This document shows positions 1-10,396 of a stretch of DNA of 64,000 nt, piece by piece. The translations under genes were made by a program, and so were the position numbers. The notes below the pieces were generated by a model. It was not told the origin of the DNA and did not search any database. It worked only from the letters and a program-made list of their open reading frames with translations. This DNA comes from Diplodia intermedia (Eukaryota > Ascomycota > Dothideomycetes > Botryosphaeriales > Botryosphaeriaceae): the NCBI GenBank assembly GCA_021495925.1, contig JAKEKT010000116.1, positions 33,227 through 97,226 of the forward strand. Direction: 5' to 3'. The number at the start of each line of letters is the position of its first letter. Positions within the stretch are counted from its first letter, which is position 1.

Positions 1-166
1 TTAAATCTTATGGAGCTGCTGCACAAAAGCAAGTATGCTTGGTTGTCATCAGGATATAATGCCGGCCGTGAAGTCACCCCGTAAGCTGTCGTGAGACTGA
101 GCTGACGACTGTTGAGTCCGGAGAAGAAAGTCCGCAGTGGGAAGGATCCGCATGACCACGATGCGT

Positions 167-566
167 TCAAAAGTTCTCCATCTTGTAGACCTCATAGGGA
201 ACCTCCTCGTAAGGATGAGCCCTGCACCTGGCGTTAGCTCGGATATCACACCACATTCAATAGTGGACGAGGAGCGGCTAACTTCTTCAGCGCGTCCACC
301 GCCTTTCTCGCAACATCGTCGCCAACGCAGAGCGTCTCGAACTTGACCTCGTCGACTTCCTCAATATCGCCGGGCCTGCCAATATGCGGGTTGGCGCTGG
401 CGCCAGGCCTGAACTGGCCCTTGCCCGAGGTGGTGAAGCCGCACTCGGTGTAGTCGCCCGGGCCAGGATAGCGGCCGGCTCCGGTGGCGAAGATCGCGGA
501 CTTGATGGCGGGCAGTGCGGCGGGCGGGGTGAAGAAAACAAGCTTGAAGCGCGTAGGCAGCGACAT
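167..566 (-). CDS. NIF3-like small protein (stand-alone PII-like domain), two exons
   Basis: Exons are 566-283 and 221-167, giving 112 residues. The first exon alone appears to end in an unrelated tail. Removing a 61-base intron (donor GTTAGC, branch-like GCTAAC, acceptor GCAG) restores the family ending HPYEEVPYEVYKMENF, so the splice is well supported although the donor is not the usual GTRAGT. Visible motifs are KLVFFTPP near the N-terminus, GAGRYPGPGDYTEC, and GQFRPGASANPHIG. In bacterial and animal NIF3/YqfO proteins this fold is an insert in a larger metal-binding protein, while fungi often carry it alone at about 105-115 residues. The biochemical role of the stand-alone form is not established. 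It is probably cytosolic, as no targeting signal is seen. Confidence 0.82.
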
Positions 567-1558
567 GGCTGTTCTTTGCGAAACGACGGGACGGCGGAGC
601 TAGTCTGGATGTGAGATGGAAGGTCGGATCAGCGGGCTGGCGGAGGAAGTGCATGCTAATCGGGGAGCGGGGTCAAGAGAGGCCAATGCTGCGAATTGCG
701 GGCCTCCCCGATGTGCAGAATCGAGATCCCGATCGCTTTTCGTTCATCGCGTTCTGCTGCGTTTAGCCTGTGGCACCGGCAATGGGATGATTGGCACCCG
801 CGCGGAGCCGGTCACTCTGCGTACTGGACGGGTACCTTCGTCACTGCAATGACGAGATTGGTGATGAAGGTCGCAATTGCCTCCGCCAGGATTCAGTAGC
901 CAGACGTGTTATCATGGAAGCAGTGCTGGCACCAATAGGCGAGGGGAAAGGGGTTCGATGCGGGGCAAGATGACGCTTGAACGATCAAACGCACGAAGCT
1001 GATTGACAGAGAAGAGCACTGGGCACGAGCCAGGGGGCCAAAGGACGGCGGGACCGGTCTGGCCGGGTCTTGCCTCAGCACGTGTGGTGTTGCGTCAAGC
1101 CACGGAGCGTTGGGCGAGTCGAGCGAACCGGCTTTGGTGTGGCGGCACTGCGATTGCCATGACGTCACCTCGACGTGCAAAGCCACTGCCCCTCCCCCTC
1201 CAATCGCGCTTCTGCACAACCGGACCAAGTGCCCCTCACGTCTATCTGCTTGTACCTGAAAGGGATCCGGGGAATTTGTCCCGCTAAAATGACGCGCCAA
1301 TAACGTAGGTGCCCACCTGACTGCTCTCGCGCTCCTCCTGCTGCTCCGGCTGCCCATGAGGCGCAGCCGCCTTGTTTGACCACGCAACGCGGCCAAAGGA
1401 CGCTTTCTACTTGCGGCCATGACGTAGCGTGAGCCAGAGATTCAACATAAAAGAAGCTTCTACCCCGCTTCTGCTCTCTCCCATCATCAACTCCTCACTG
1501 CACTCCTCAAACATCTACATCTACAACCTCAAACCACCAATCACCAACAACCGCAATC
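567..1558. other. Intergenic region upstream of the HSP12-like gene
   Basis: No coding region is supported here; the open frames are short and without family features. It separates the divergent NIF3-like and HSP12-like genes. Its proximal half holds the CRE and STRE sites listed separately, and a pyrimidine-rich leader precedes the ATG at 1559. Confidence 0.6.
1160..1236 (+). promoter_or_regulatory. CRE plus STRE cluster upstream of the HSP12-like gene
   Basis: A perfect palindromic CRE, TGACGTCA, lies at 1160-1167. CCCCT elements (the STRE core) lie at 1189-1193, 1195-1199 and 1232-1236, roughly 325-400 bases before the start codon. In fungi CREs are bound by Atf1/AtfA-type bZIP factors and STREs by Msn2/Msn4-type zinc fingers, both stress activators. 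The sites are read directly; their use by this gene is inferred from position and the gene's family. Confidence 0.55.
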
Positions 1559-1938
1559 ATGTCTGACGCCGGCCGCAAGGATTTCTCTACCAGTATGTGC
1601 CTTCTCTTTCACATCACTTCTCCGGAACTTAGGCTGACCCCCCAATCCAGAGGCTAAGGAGGAGCTCACCCCCGACTCCACCAAGTCCACCCAGCAGAAG
1701 ACCAAGGAGGCCTTCACCGACACTGGCGACAAGCTCGCTCGGTAAGCACTGCAACTGTTCTGCATCATCGACTCTCACTAACACGCTTCACAGTGGTGCC
1801 CAGACCGACGACTCAAAGTCTACCGGCCAGGAGGTCGGTGACAAGCTCGGCCGCAGCCACGACCGCCACGAGCACGGCAGCACTGGCGAGAGCATCCTCG
1901 ACAAGGCCAAGCACGCCGTTGGCATGGACAAGAAATAA
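1559..1938 (+). CDS. HSP9/HSP12-family stress protein (Awh11/Wh11-like)
   Basis: Three exons, 1559-1592, 1651-1741 and 1794-1938, encode 89 residues. Both introns have GTATGT/GTAAGC donors and CAG acceptors and keep the frame. The protein starts MSDAGRKDFSTKAKEELTPD, the classical Hsp9/Hsp12 opening, and is very hydrophilic, rich in Lys, Asp, Thr and Gln, with no cysteine. The family (budding yeast Hsp12, fission yeast Hsp9, Candida Wh11) is small, disordered and membrane-associating, and accumulates at stationary phase and under heat or osmotic stress. An upstream CRE and three STRE cores fit stress induction. Confidence 0.93.
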
Positions 1939-3192
1939 GCTGCTTGCCTAGAAGCAGCGGCTACGGGACACGATACGACGATGGAAATCTTCTGGGGTCC
2001 AGCAGCCTGGACAGTAGTCTTATGATACCACTTTACGACTGAGAAATGAAATCGATTCTCTGAACCTCTATTTTTTTGGATGTGCCTGTGATTTTTCTGG
2101 CTTGCACTGATGGACTGTTTGCAGTGACTACAACTCATCCGCTATGATCGGCGTACTGGCGTGTAACTACACAGGCGCAGTGTGTGACGCTGTCGAAGGT
2201 GGTTAGCCCTTTTTTTGGCAGCCAGTAATTATCCCGGAATGCCGTGAAACTGACTGCGTGGACCTGTTGTGTAGGCGGCTTCCCGAGGAAGGCCGCAGAG
2301 GATGCAACGCTGGTAGTGGCAGCGTGCAAATAGAATAGCATTGCGCTCGATTCAGGGTCGTGCTAAGCTACGGGATCGGCTGCAGAGCATCTTGGTACCT
2401 GCAGTCAACCGCCGCCGATCACCCATTGTTGTGCTGTGATCTGAGGCTGGGCGCCACCGCAAGACATGTTTTGCGCCAGCGATGCGCGCGGCGCGTGTCG
2501 CACGCGTCACAGGGTAGGCTGCCGGGCATTTTCGACGCCTAAGAGTGAGCGTGACGACAGAACGGGCGGCATGGACCACCACGTTGGCAGACCAAGTATT
2601 TGGGCGAGGCTGCCGAGCACGCACAGGGTCCTTCTAGGCTGGGATGACGCTGTTGGGCAGCTGGCGGGCGCGGGCTCCGGGCGCACAGATTGGCGGGGCG
2701 CGGCGCCGGTTCGCGTTGCTGGGGCCGCCGTGTTTACCTTGCGTGGAGCTTGGGCCACCTGCGCTGGGCGGGAGGCTGGGGATCTCCAGAGCATGTGGCT
2801 GGGAACAACCTCCCCATTTTCCTGCACACCGCGCAGTCCCATCACTACTAGCTGTGCGCCGCGTCCCAGAGAACTTCGCTCTCCACTTTCCACACCCTCC
2901 GCAGCAATCACCCAGACGGCCCGCGTCGCCTCATCTGCGCTGTCCGCCGGCTCAGTGCCAGACCGAGACCGCACCACCAGACAAAGAGCCCCGCGCCTGC
3001 GCATTCCACCGCTTCCGAACACCCTCTGCCCACGCGAGCCCGCATTCCTCTGCCGCACCCAACGCACACCTCGCCGGAGCACATCCACTCCGGTCTCGAT
3101 TGGCAATCCTTTTCGCGCCGCGTTTGCTTCCTCGGGCCTGCGGGCGCCGCTGGAGCACCTTCTGTCCCTAGTGACTGCCCTGCCCTCGACAT
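1939..3192. other. Intergenic region between HSP12-like and Fig1-like genes
   Basis: A long GC-rich frame (2466-3230) crosses this stretch but has no recognisable domain and is shadowed by equally long frames on the other strand, so it is not called. The last 300 bases are C-rich and probably hold the promoter and leader of the Fig1-like gene. Confidence 0.5.
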
Positions 3193-4303
3193 ATGGCCAA
3201 TCTGAAATTCGCCGTCACCATGCAGAGTAAGTCGTTTGTCCTCGCCGCGCCCAAGTAGCCTTTGACTGCGGCCTAGATTTCTTGCAACGCTGCCAGACTG
3301 CTCTTGATAAAACTCACGAGCGCGTCGACGTGGCCAAGGAGAAACTCCGTCCGTGGAAGAATGCCATTGTTGGCGCCTGGAGAAAGTCGAAGAAATTTGC
3401 TAAGAGAGTCCACAAAGGAATCTTGCCCTTCCTGGGCTACCATCATATTCTGATGATCCTCATCGCCATCGCCGTCATCCTCCTCTGTAAGTCCCTGTCT
3501 CGCACTGGCCTCCCTGACCTTGTGTACTGACCCAACCCAGCCCTCCTGCTTGCCGGTTGCTCCAGCACCTCGCCGCTTATTCCGGGAATCTTCCTCATCA
3601 GCCTGTACTACAAGTCCTACACCCCCACCTACGACCCGTCTCAGGTCGACCCCGGTGTCACCGCTGCCATTGCCAACATCGTTGGCAACGCCGTCCTCGA
3701 GGTCCGCGTTGGCTACTTCGGCATTTGCGTCAACCCCAATGGCGGCGACTTCCTGTGCTCCAACAATGCTACCGCTCTTGCTGAGCAGATCAACGTCGAT
3801 CAGGACCCGCTGAACCTTATCTGGGTTGCGAGCACCTTCAAGGACAGCATCGTGTTTCCCTACCTACTGTGAGTTTTTCTTGCCATGCCGGGAGAAAACA
3901 GGCATACTGACATGGTCAACTCAGCATCGTCGCCATCATCCTTGCCTTCATCACCTTCATCCTGCTCGCCACATTCCCGGGCTGGCATGAGGAGCAGGAC
4001 GCCACGACCGGTTCCGACGTCGACGTCAAGCCGTTCCCCTCGCGGCCGGTTTCACAGGTCGCTCTAGCTCTCATCTTCATCTCGTCCATATTCGTGCTCG
4101 TGTCGGTGCTATGGCAGCACACGGCGTCAGTCGCCGCCGCAACGGTGGCTCAGGATCTCGGAAACGGCAGCATCAGGTCGGGCGTCGGCACCGCCTCCAT
4201 GGTCCTCGGCTGGTTCGGCTTCGTCCTGCTCATAATAGTCACGATCGGCTTACTGGTCATGATACTGAGCATCATCGTCCTCGACAAGCTTACCGACGGT
4301 TGA
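3193..4303 (+). CDS. Fig1-type four-span membrane protein (Ca2+ influx / membrane fusion family)
   Basis: Four exons, 3193-3226, 3277-3486, 3541-3868 and 3925-4303, give 316 residues. Membrane segments are visible at HHILMILIAIAVILLSLLLA, at a central IVAIILAFITFILLATF, at VALALIFISSIFVLVSVLW and at a final WFGFVLLIIVTIGLLVMIL. After the first span comes GCSSTSPLIPGIFLISLYYK, matching the Fig1 signature, and a luminal loop with paired cysteines (FGICVNPNGGDFLC). Fig1 of yeast assists low-affinity calcium uptake and cell fusion during mating; filamentous homologues affect mating and growth. The N-terminus is a long basic cytoplasmic segment (KSKKFAKRVHKG). Family assignment is by motif and topology; cargo or channel activity is not visible. 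Confidence 0.85.
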
Positions 4304-4779
4304 GCGGTGTTTTTTTTCTCGCAGCATTTCTTTCAATAGGGCCTTTTTTTTCGTTTCACAGGAAGATGATGAAAGTTTAGCATCGACCGGCCATCACACC
4401 GTCGTCAACGATACCCCACCAATGTTGTCAGCGATAGCAACTGTCCCCGAGAAGCATCATACGATTCCCCCCCTTTTTTTCCCTTCTTCTTTCCAGCGAA
4501 CTTTGCATAGGTCAAGCGATTGACGGCTTTTCTCGACTGTTCGGCGGATCTGACACGACCAGCCCCGAACTGTCGAGCTTATTTACGAAGGTTCATTCTG
4601 GCTTTAACGGAGAATACAAACGAAACGACGATGGAATGTGAATAACGGGGAAATAACGATCTGGGTCTCTTCTTCTCTTGGGTGGGGGAATCATTCTGGG
4701 TTTTTGTCTGAGCGATCAATTGGGTTTTCTCCTTTCTTCTTCTACTCAACTTCTCGGGTTAATACTTACAACAACATGT

Positions 4780-4801
4780 GGAGAGAGAGAGAGAGAGAGA
4801 G
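4780..4801. repeat. (GA)n dinucleotide repeat
   Basis: Eleven uninterrupted GA units in the gene-free stretch between two convergent genes. Confidence 0.95.
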
Positions 4802-5122
4802 GGACGATGACGATTATCATGACGAGGTGGAATGGCATTTTTCCCCAAAGATGGAAGGAGAGTCTTGTGTTTGTTCAAACCTCTCTCCACTTTCTTCTTC
4901 TCTTTCTCCTATTTCCCTTTTCTTTCTTCTTTTCCTCTTTTCAACTTGCATTACAATCATCTCGCATAATGAGGGCGTTTAACTTTCCGGGGGGGAAATG
5001 GGATGGGATTGGGGGGAGAGAAGAGGCCAAACGGGAACGAAGCGGGCGAGAAGATAGATTGGTTTCTTTCTTGGCTTTTTGGACTCAATTCGGTTGGGGG
5101 GAGAGAGAAGATACCACGATGA

Positions 5123-5143
5123 GAACGAACGAACGAACGAACG
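5123..5143. repeat. (GAAC)n tetranucleotide repeat
   Basis: About five GAAC units in tandem within the probable 3' flank of COG3. Confidence 0.9.
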
Positions 5144-5276
5144 AGGCATGGCAAATACTCCCCCTTCAAAGAAGCAAAACAGGACGAATGAATTACTCAA
5201 AAAAACATCAAATCACTGCTGATCAAAAGAAGAGAAAAAGTGACATTTTGTGATTGCCTTGCTTGCTAGTAACAAC

Positions 5277-5292
5277 GCTGTTGCTGCTGTTG

Positions 5293-5330
<38 letters not shown>
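5277..5330. repeat. (GCT)n trinucleotide repeat downstream of COG3
   Basis: An interrupted GTT/GCT block followed by about eleven pure GCT units. On the COG3 strand it reads CAG and begins about 90 bases past the stop codon, so it is expected in the 3' UTR or just beyond, not in the protein. Confidence 0.9.
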
Positions 5331-5422
5331 GCCGCCCCGCGCTCCTCCAGGTATCTTGTAATCGTTCTCCACCATCTTCATTTCCCCCCAGCACAACATC
5401 CCAATCCAGAAGAACAGTCCAA

Positions 5423-8242
5423 CTACGTGCTAGTAACACTGCCCCCTCGCTCATCATCATCATCCTCGTCCTCGTCCCCGTCCCCGTCCCCACCCCCATT
5501 CCCCTCCTGCCCCTCCTGCCCCGCCGCCGCCCCCGCCGCCCCCTCCAGCTGGGCCCCGAGCCCGAACTGGCCCACGCGGAACACGCCGGCGCACCACTCG
5601 GCGAACACGCCCGGCTCCCACACCTCGTCCGCCCGCGCCTTGCCCTTCTTCATGGCCGCCGCCGCCGAGAGCGCGCCGCCGCCGGGCCTCTCGTCGTCGC
5701 CCAGGCGCTCCCAGAAGGCCTCGTAGTTGGCGACGACCTGCTCGACGACGGCGACGACCAGCGTCTCGCGCGTGCGCAGGTCGTCGACGTAGGCGTCCAG
5801 CTTGCCGCGCAGGAAGCCGACCTCGCGCTCGACCGAGGCCCGGACCTCGGCGACGGCGGCGGCGGCGGCCTGCTCTCCGCCCCCTCCTCCTCCTCCTCCT
5901 TTCTTCTTCTGCCGCTTGGCGGCTGCGGTCAACGGTGCCGTGACGCGGCCGGCAAAGGCCGAGGTGAAGTCGTTGATGACGGTGCGCAGCCGGCCGTCGA
6001 GCTCGGCCTTGGCGTCGAGCATGTTCTCGACGACGCGCGGCAGGAGCGAGCCGCCGACGAGGCCGCGCACCAGGTTGGCCGGGTTGAAGAGGCCGCCGCG
6101 GTCGCGGAGCTCGTAGAAGGTCGACGTCACCGACGAGAAGTCGAGCGAGACGTCCTGCGCGACGAACTCGATGTCGAAGGCGACGATCTGCTGCTTGAGC
6201 AGGAGCAGGTGCTTGATGAGGAAGAGCTGCGAGTCCGTGGGCGAGTGGCGGGCCGAGATTTGCGTCGCGGCGGCGTACAGGGAGAGGGTGGTTTGGTGGA
6301 CGATTTGGTGGGCGAGGTCGTCGAAGACGGTGGACTGGTGGTTTGGGTTAGCAAGCTGGGGATTTTGATGTGGAGGTTCGAAGCATTTACGTTTACGAGG
6401 CGGTAGATTTTACTGAGCAGCCAGATGGCTTTGCGGAGCGTGGGGTACCAATCCCTGAATGCAGCCTCTGCGTTGAAGGCCCAGCGCGAATCACCATCTT
6501 CATCTTCCAATCCCGCGGGAATCATCATCGGCCCGTTCGTGGTCTTCTTCCCCGATAAAACGGGGCCTGTCTGATCTGCTTCCGAAGGCTTTCGGTTGCG
6601 TGAATGGTAGTCCAGGTCTTCGGGCTTGGGCTTGTAGTACTCGATCTCGTCTCGAAGAATGGATAGAGTAAGGAAGACCAATCTTGTCTGGGCATCTTCT
6701 AATGCGGGAAGGATCAAGTCGGCGAAATTGAGCCGTACCGACTCGACCGGCTCGTATTCTTCCTCTTCCTCTTCCATGTATCGGGTCTGAATCAAGGTGC
6801 AAAGTTCGCAGAGTTTTACCAATTGTGTCTCGTGGATGGTGCGCGGCCGTAAATAGTCGTAGAAGGGTTCCATGATACTCTCCAGAAAGTCATACACACC
6901 TCCCTCGCCCACAAACCACTCTTCCCACAGCCCATACTCATCGAAGCAGATGCCGCGGATGTAGCTGATACTGCTCCTTGCGAACGTGACCAGGTCATTC
7001 GCAGAGCTTGGTGCCAGAGATATTTCCGCCATCTTCTTCGCGATCAGGGGAAGTATCAGCCTTCCCCGAGTTGCCGCGTAGCTTTGATAGAGCTCGTTCA
7101 TCAAGCTCTGGTACTCTGGTTCAGAGTCGGGGTCTGCATCAGCTGGTAATACAGCTCTTTTTTGGATCTCCAGGCCCAGCTCCTTCAGCTCTGCTGCGCC
7201 CACGCGGAATTTGGCATAAAGTAATGCGGACATTGTGGTATCGTTCAGCTGGCGGTCCGCTATCCTCTTTGAGACGTCGGCCGCAATCTCGCGAAGAGTA
7301 TTGGTAAAGTGGACCCGGATGAGAGATAGAGCGCGCGTAAGCAGTAGTCGGTAGCGAGACCGGTATGTCGCAGACTCGCTGTGGTTCGGATGCGCCATCA
7401 TGTAGTCTATACAGCTGTCCAGGTTGAGCAGCATATCGGTGAAGCCTTCAGCGCGGACGAAATTGGTTGCGCCGGGAGCATTGAGCCTCCTTGTGGTGGG
7501 CTCGAGGTAGGTGTAGTATTGGAGGTTCTCGGAGATGTCGTCGGCAAGCTTCGTAACACGCTTCTGGTCTGCTATCAAGCCCTCGCATTGGCTCTGGAAG
7601 GTGGTGGTCTGCGCAGAGACGGATTTGAAGGAGTCGGAGAGGGCGGACAGGAGGTCGAGTGCGGAAGAGGTGCTTTCCAGCAGGGAATCGAGGTGTCGGT
7701 GGGACAGGTGCAGCTGGTCGCGGTACAGCCTGGAAGATGACAGCTCGTCAGTATCAAGCGCAGCACATTGGCCGCTGAAGAAGCACGTACTGATACTCCT
7801 CGTGGCTTGCGTCCAGCAGCTCGTCGCTGATGCCATTGTACCAGTCTCCGAAGTCCAGCTCGGTGCGCAGCTGGTCTCTCGAGCGCTTCTTGAGCCGGTG
7901 CTTCTCCAGATCACGCTCCTTCTTCATGTGAGCCCTCGCGACATCGTAAAAGTCGCTGAACGACTTGGCGCGGCGGGCGACGGTGGCCTGCGGAGGCCCA
8001 TTATCCAGCTCGGGCTCCTCGACTATGTCCGGGATGGCTTCTACGGGATCGACGTCAGCCTGGTTGCTCTCCTGTGGGCACAAGCATCAATACTACCATC
8101 GGCGCGGGCGCATGGGGAGGGCGAGGCTTACATTGGGCTGCTTGAGGAGCGACACGCGGCGGCGGTGGGCCTGGGCCCGGGGCTTTTCGGGCTCGCGGTG
8201 GTGCTCGGGGACAATGCCGCTGATCCAGGCATCCTCGTACAT
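5423..8242 (-). CDS. COG3: Conserved oligomeric Golgi complex subunit 3 (Sec34 family)
   Basis: Four exons, 8242-8132, 8071-7791, 7729-6391 and 6334-5423, encode about 880 residues; all junctions keep the frame. The start MYEDAWISG was preferred over an upstream ATG at 8320. The hallmark Sec34 region follows the second exon (ARRAKSFSDFYDVARAHMKK, then LLDASHEEYQLYRDQLHLSH) and continues as long helical tethering sequence (LADDISENLQYYTYLEPTTR). COG3 is a lobe A subunit of the COG tether, which docks retrograde intra-Golgi vesicles. The C-terminal end is unusual: a KKKGGGGGGGG stretch, an Ala/Gly-rich segment and a run of Asp/Glu (DGDEDEDDDDE). That tail is probably disordered and repeat-driven at the DNA level. 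Confidence 0.9.
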
Positions 8243-8620
8243 GGTGGTGTTGGCTGGGAGTCGCGATCTGGGCGGGCGCGTGCCGGAGCTCTGAGCTGTG
8301 GGTTCCTGCCGCTGCTGCACACCTGGTCAGTTGGACCACGGGCCGCCCAAGCTTCGGAGCGGAAGTCGGCGGCGGTGGCGGCGGCGGCGGGGCGGGATGC
8401 GGCGCCGAGGCTGCAGGGATGGCGTCCGCTCCGAAGCTTGGGCGGCGATGCGCCGAAGAATTGGTGACGTTCGCGACTGTCCAGTCCTCTCGGCCGTCAG
8501 CACTGCGCTTGCCCAGGCCTGCGGCTCGAAAAGGCTCGGTGCCCAGAGGCAGATTCCCTACTGAGCCTGCGACACCACCTACCCCGCAATTCTCGACTCC
8601 CGCTCTTTCCACGCGCCATC
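8243..8620. other. Divergent promoter between COG3 and the FMP25-like gene
   Basis: About 380 bases separate the two start codons. The sequence is GC-rich and contains the mirrored pair CCCAAGCTTCGGAGCGG / CCGCTCCGAAGCTTGGG near 8347 and 8428, an inverted repeat with 17-base arms. No gene is seen. Confidence 0.6.
8347..8445. repeat. Inverted repeat in the COG3/FMP25-like intergenic region
   Basis: CCCAAGCTTCGGAGCGG near 8347 is matched in reverse complement by CCGCTCCGAAGCTTGGG near 8428, with about 65 bases of GGC-rich spacer. It could fold as a hairpin or serve as a symmetrical protein site; nothing more can be said from sequence. Confidence 0.7.
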
Positions 8621-10396
8621 ATGCTACCCACGCGCTGCTTGCGCCAATCCGCGCGCCGCATTAATAAGACGGCCAGAGCTTGTCCCGCCCGCTCTGCTGC
8701 TGCCACCACCAGCACCCGCGCTGCCCGCAAGTCTTTTCCTCGTTCAATTGCAGTCCTCACAGCCGTCGGTACCGCCACTGCTATTTACCAGTACTCGGCC
8801 GGCAACCAGATCTTTCGTAATGCCTACGCCGAAGCTCCAGAGGAGCCCGAGCTCGTGTTCGAGAAACCCCGGAAGGCTGCCGCTTCGAAGGAGGAGAACA
8901 GAGACATAATCAGCTCGCAACATCTGCAGGTCAAGAGGAGTTGGGAGAATCCTGGTGTCTATGCTTGGGGCTCCAACGATGGCAAGGTCGTTGCGCCGGA
9001 CAGCCAGGAAAGGCACATCAAGACGCCGCGCCGCCTGAAATGCTTCGATGGTCTGCTCCTGCGCGATGTAAAGCTGGATCGCTTTGTTGGCGCTGCCATC
9101 AATGAGAAGGGCGACCTGCTGCAATGGGGCACTGCCTATGACAGCGACTGCGTTGCGCCAGCAGTCACGCTGAGAGGAAAGAACTTGAAGTCTTTGACGC
9201 TGTCCAGGGACCGTGTGATTGCCCTGGCTTCCAATGGCAAGGTTTACTCGGTTCCCGTGTCAAAGGAAGAGCAAGAGAAGGGAAAGAAGGCTTCTGAGAG
9301 CAGCTGGATTCCTTTCTGGAGCTCTAGCGCGCCAATCAGCTACCGCACAATTGAGCCGACCAACCTTAAGTCTGGCGAAAAGATTACCTCGGTTGCTGGT
9401 GGACTGGAGCATGTGCTTCTACTCACCTCCAAAGGCCGTCTGTTTTCCTCCGCTTCCAGCGCTCTCGACTATCCCAGTAAAGGCCAACTTGGTATTCCCG
9501 GCCTGTCCTGGCAGACCCGCCCACAGGGTGCATACGACCTTCCTCACGAAATAACCACCCTCAGTGGTTTTGAAATGGCCAAAATTGCCGCCGGAGACTA
9601 CCACAGCGTAGCCGCTGACAAGGAAGGCCGAGTCTTCAGCTTCGGTGATAATTCCTTCGGCCAATTGGGCGTCCGCTATGATTCCGAGGTCCCTTTCGTC
9701 GATGCCCCCTCCTTGGTCCCCATCTCTAGCCTTTACCGCGGCACCGGCCTTGTCCCCAAGGTTACAGGCGTCGCCGCTGGGGGCAACAACAGCTACTTCA
9801 CCATCGACGCGACGCGTGTCTCCAACCCGGGATCAGAAGATACGCTCGCGCGCCGCAACCTCGGCAACGTAACTGCCGACGCGTGGGCGTGCGGCCAGGG
9901 CATCTGGGGCGGCCTGGGCAACGGCCGGTGGACGCACATGCAGGACACGCCCGTCAAGATCCCCGCCTTCTCCGGCCTGTTCGAGTTCGACGAGAAGACG
10001 AACAAGGTGGTGCCGATCCGACTCTCGCAGTTCGCCGTCGGTGCCAACCACGTCGCCGCCGTCATGGACAACATCGCCCATCTGACCGCCGGAACCGTCG
10101 GCACCAGCAGGAGGAGCGATCAGGAGTCCGAGAACGCGACGAACTGGGGCGCCGATATTCTGTTCTTCGGTAACAATGAGCACTACCAGATCGGCACGGG
10201 CAGGCGCAACAATGTGAGCACTCCCGTCTACATTCAGCCGCTGGATCAGGTAGCGGAGAGGAAGGTCAGGGGTAAGGAGGAGCACCGGTTTCAGATCACG
10301 CCGACTAAGAAGGTCAAGTTGGATGGAAGATGGGTAGAGTTTGGGCAGAAGGTGGAGTGCGGAAGGGGCGTGACGGCTGTGTACTCTGGTGTGTAG
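8621..10396 (+). CDS. FMP25-like mitochondrial RCC1-repeat protein
   Basis: A single exon of 591 residues. The N-terminus is basic, rich in Arg, Ala and Ser and poor in acidic residues (MLPTRCLRQSARRINKTAR), a typical matrix-targeting sequence, followed by a membrane-like stretch SIAVLTAVGTATAIYQYSAG. The rest shows RCC1-type blades: VYAWGSNDGKVV, VFSFGDNSFGQLGV, WACGQGIWGGLGNGRW and ILFFGNNEHYQIGTGRR. Yeast Fmp25 has the same layout and is linked to cytochrome bc1 complex assembly at the inner membrane. Family and location are well supported; the precise role is taken from yeast. Confidence 0.85.
   Translation: MLPTRCLRQSARRINKTARACPARSAAATTSTRAARKSFPRSIAVLTAVGTATAIYQYSAGNQIFRNAYAEAPEEPELVFEKPRKAAASKEENRDIISSQHLQVKRSWENPGVYAWGSNDGKVVAPDSQERHIKTPRRLKCFDGLLLRDVKLDRFVGAAINEKGDLLQWGTAYDSDCVAPAVTLRGKNLKSLTLSRDRVIALASNGKVYSVPVSKEEQEKGKKASESSWIPFWSSSAPISYRTIEPTNLKSGEKITSVAGGLEHVLLLTSKGRLFSSASSALDYPSKGQLGIPGLSWQTRPQGAYDLPHEITTLSGFEMAKIAAGDYHSVAADKEGRVFSFGDNSFGQLGVRYDSEVPFVDAPSLVPISSLYRGTGLVPKVTGVAAGGNNSYFTIDATRVSNPGSEDTLARRNLGNVTADAWACGQGIWGGLGNGRWTHMQDTPVKIPAFSGLFEFDEKTNKVVPIRLSQFAVGANHVAAVMDNIAHLTAGTVGTSRRSDQESENATNWGADILFFGNNEHYQIGTGRRNNVSTPVYIQPLDQVAERKVRGKEEHRFQITPTKKVKLDGRWVEFGQKVECGRGVTAVYSGV

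Larger units (their letters stand above)
4304..5422. other. Gene-free stretch between convergent Fig1-like and COG3 genes
   Basis: This lies between two converging 3' ends and probably holds both 3' UTRs. It is rich in simple sequence: homopolymer runs near 4470, a GA run at 4780-4801, a GAAC tetranucleotide run at 5123-5143 and a GCT run at 5277-5330. Open frames here are driven by these repeats. Confidence 0.6.

Noticed and set aside
2466..3230. A 254-codon frame upstream of the Fig1-like gene
   Set aside because: GC-rich shadow frame with equally long frames on the other strand; no family features.
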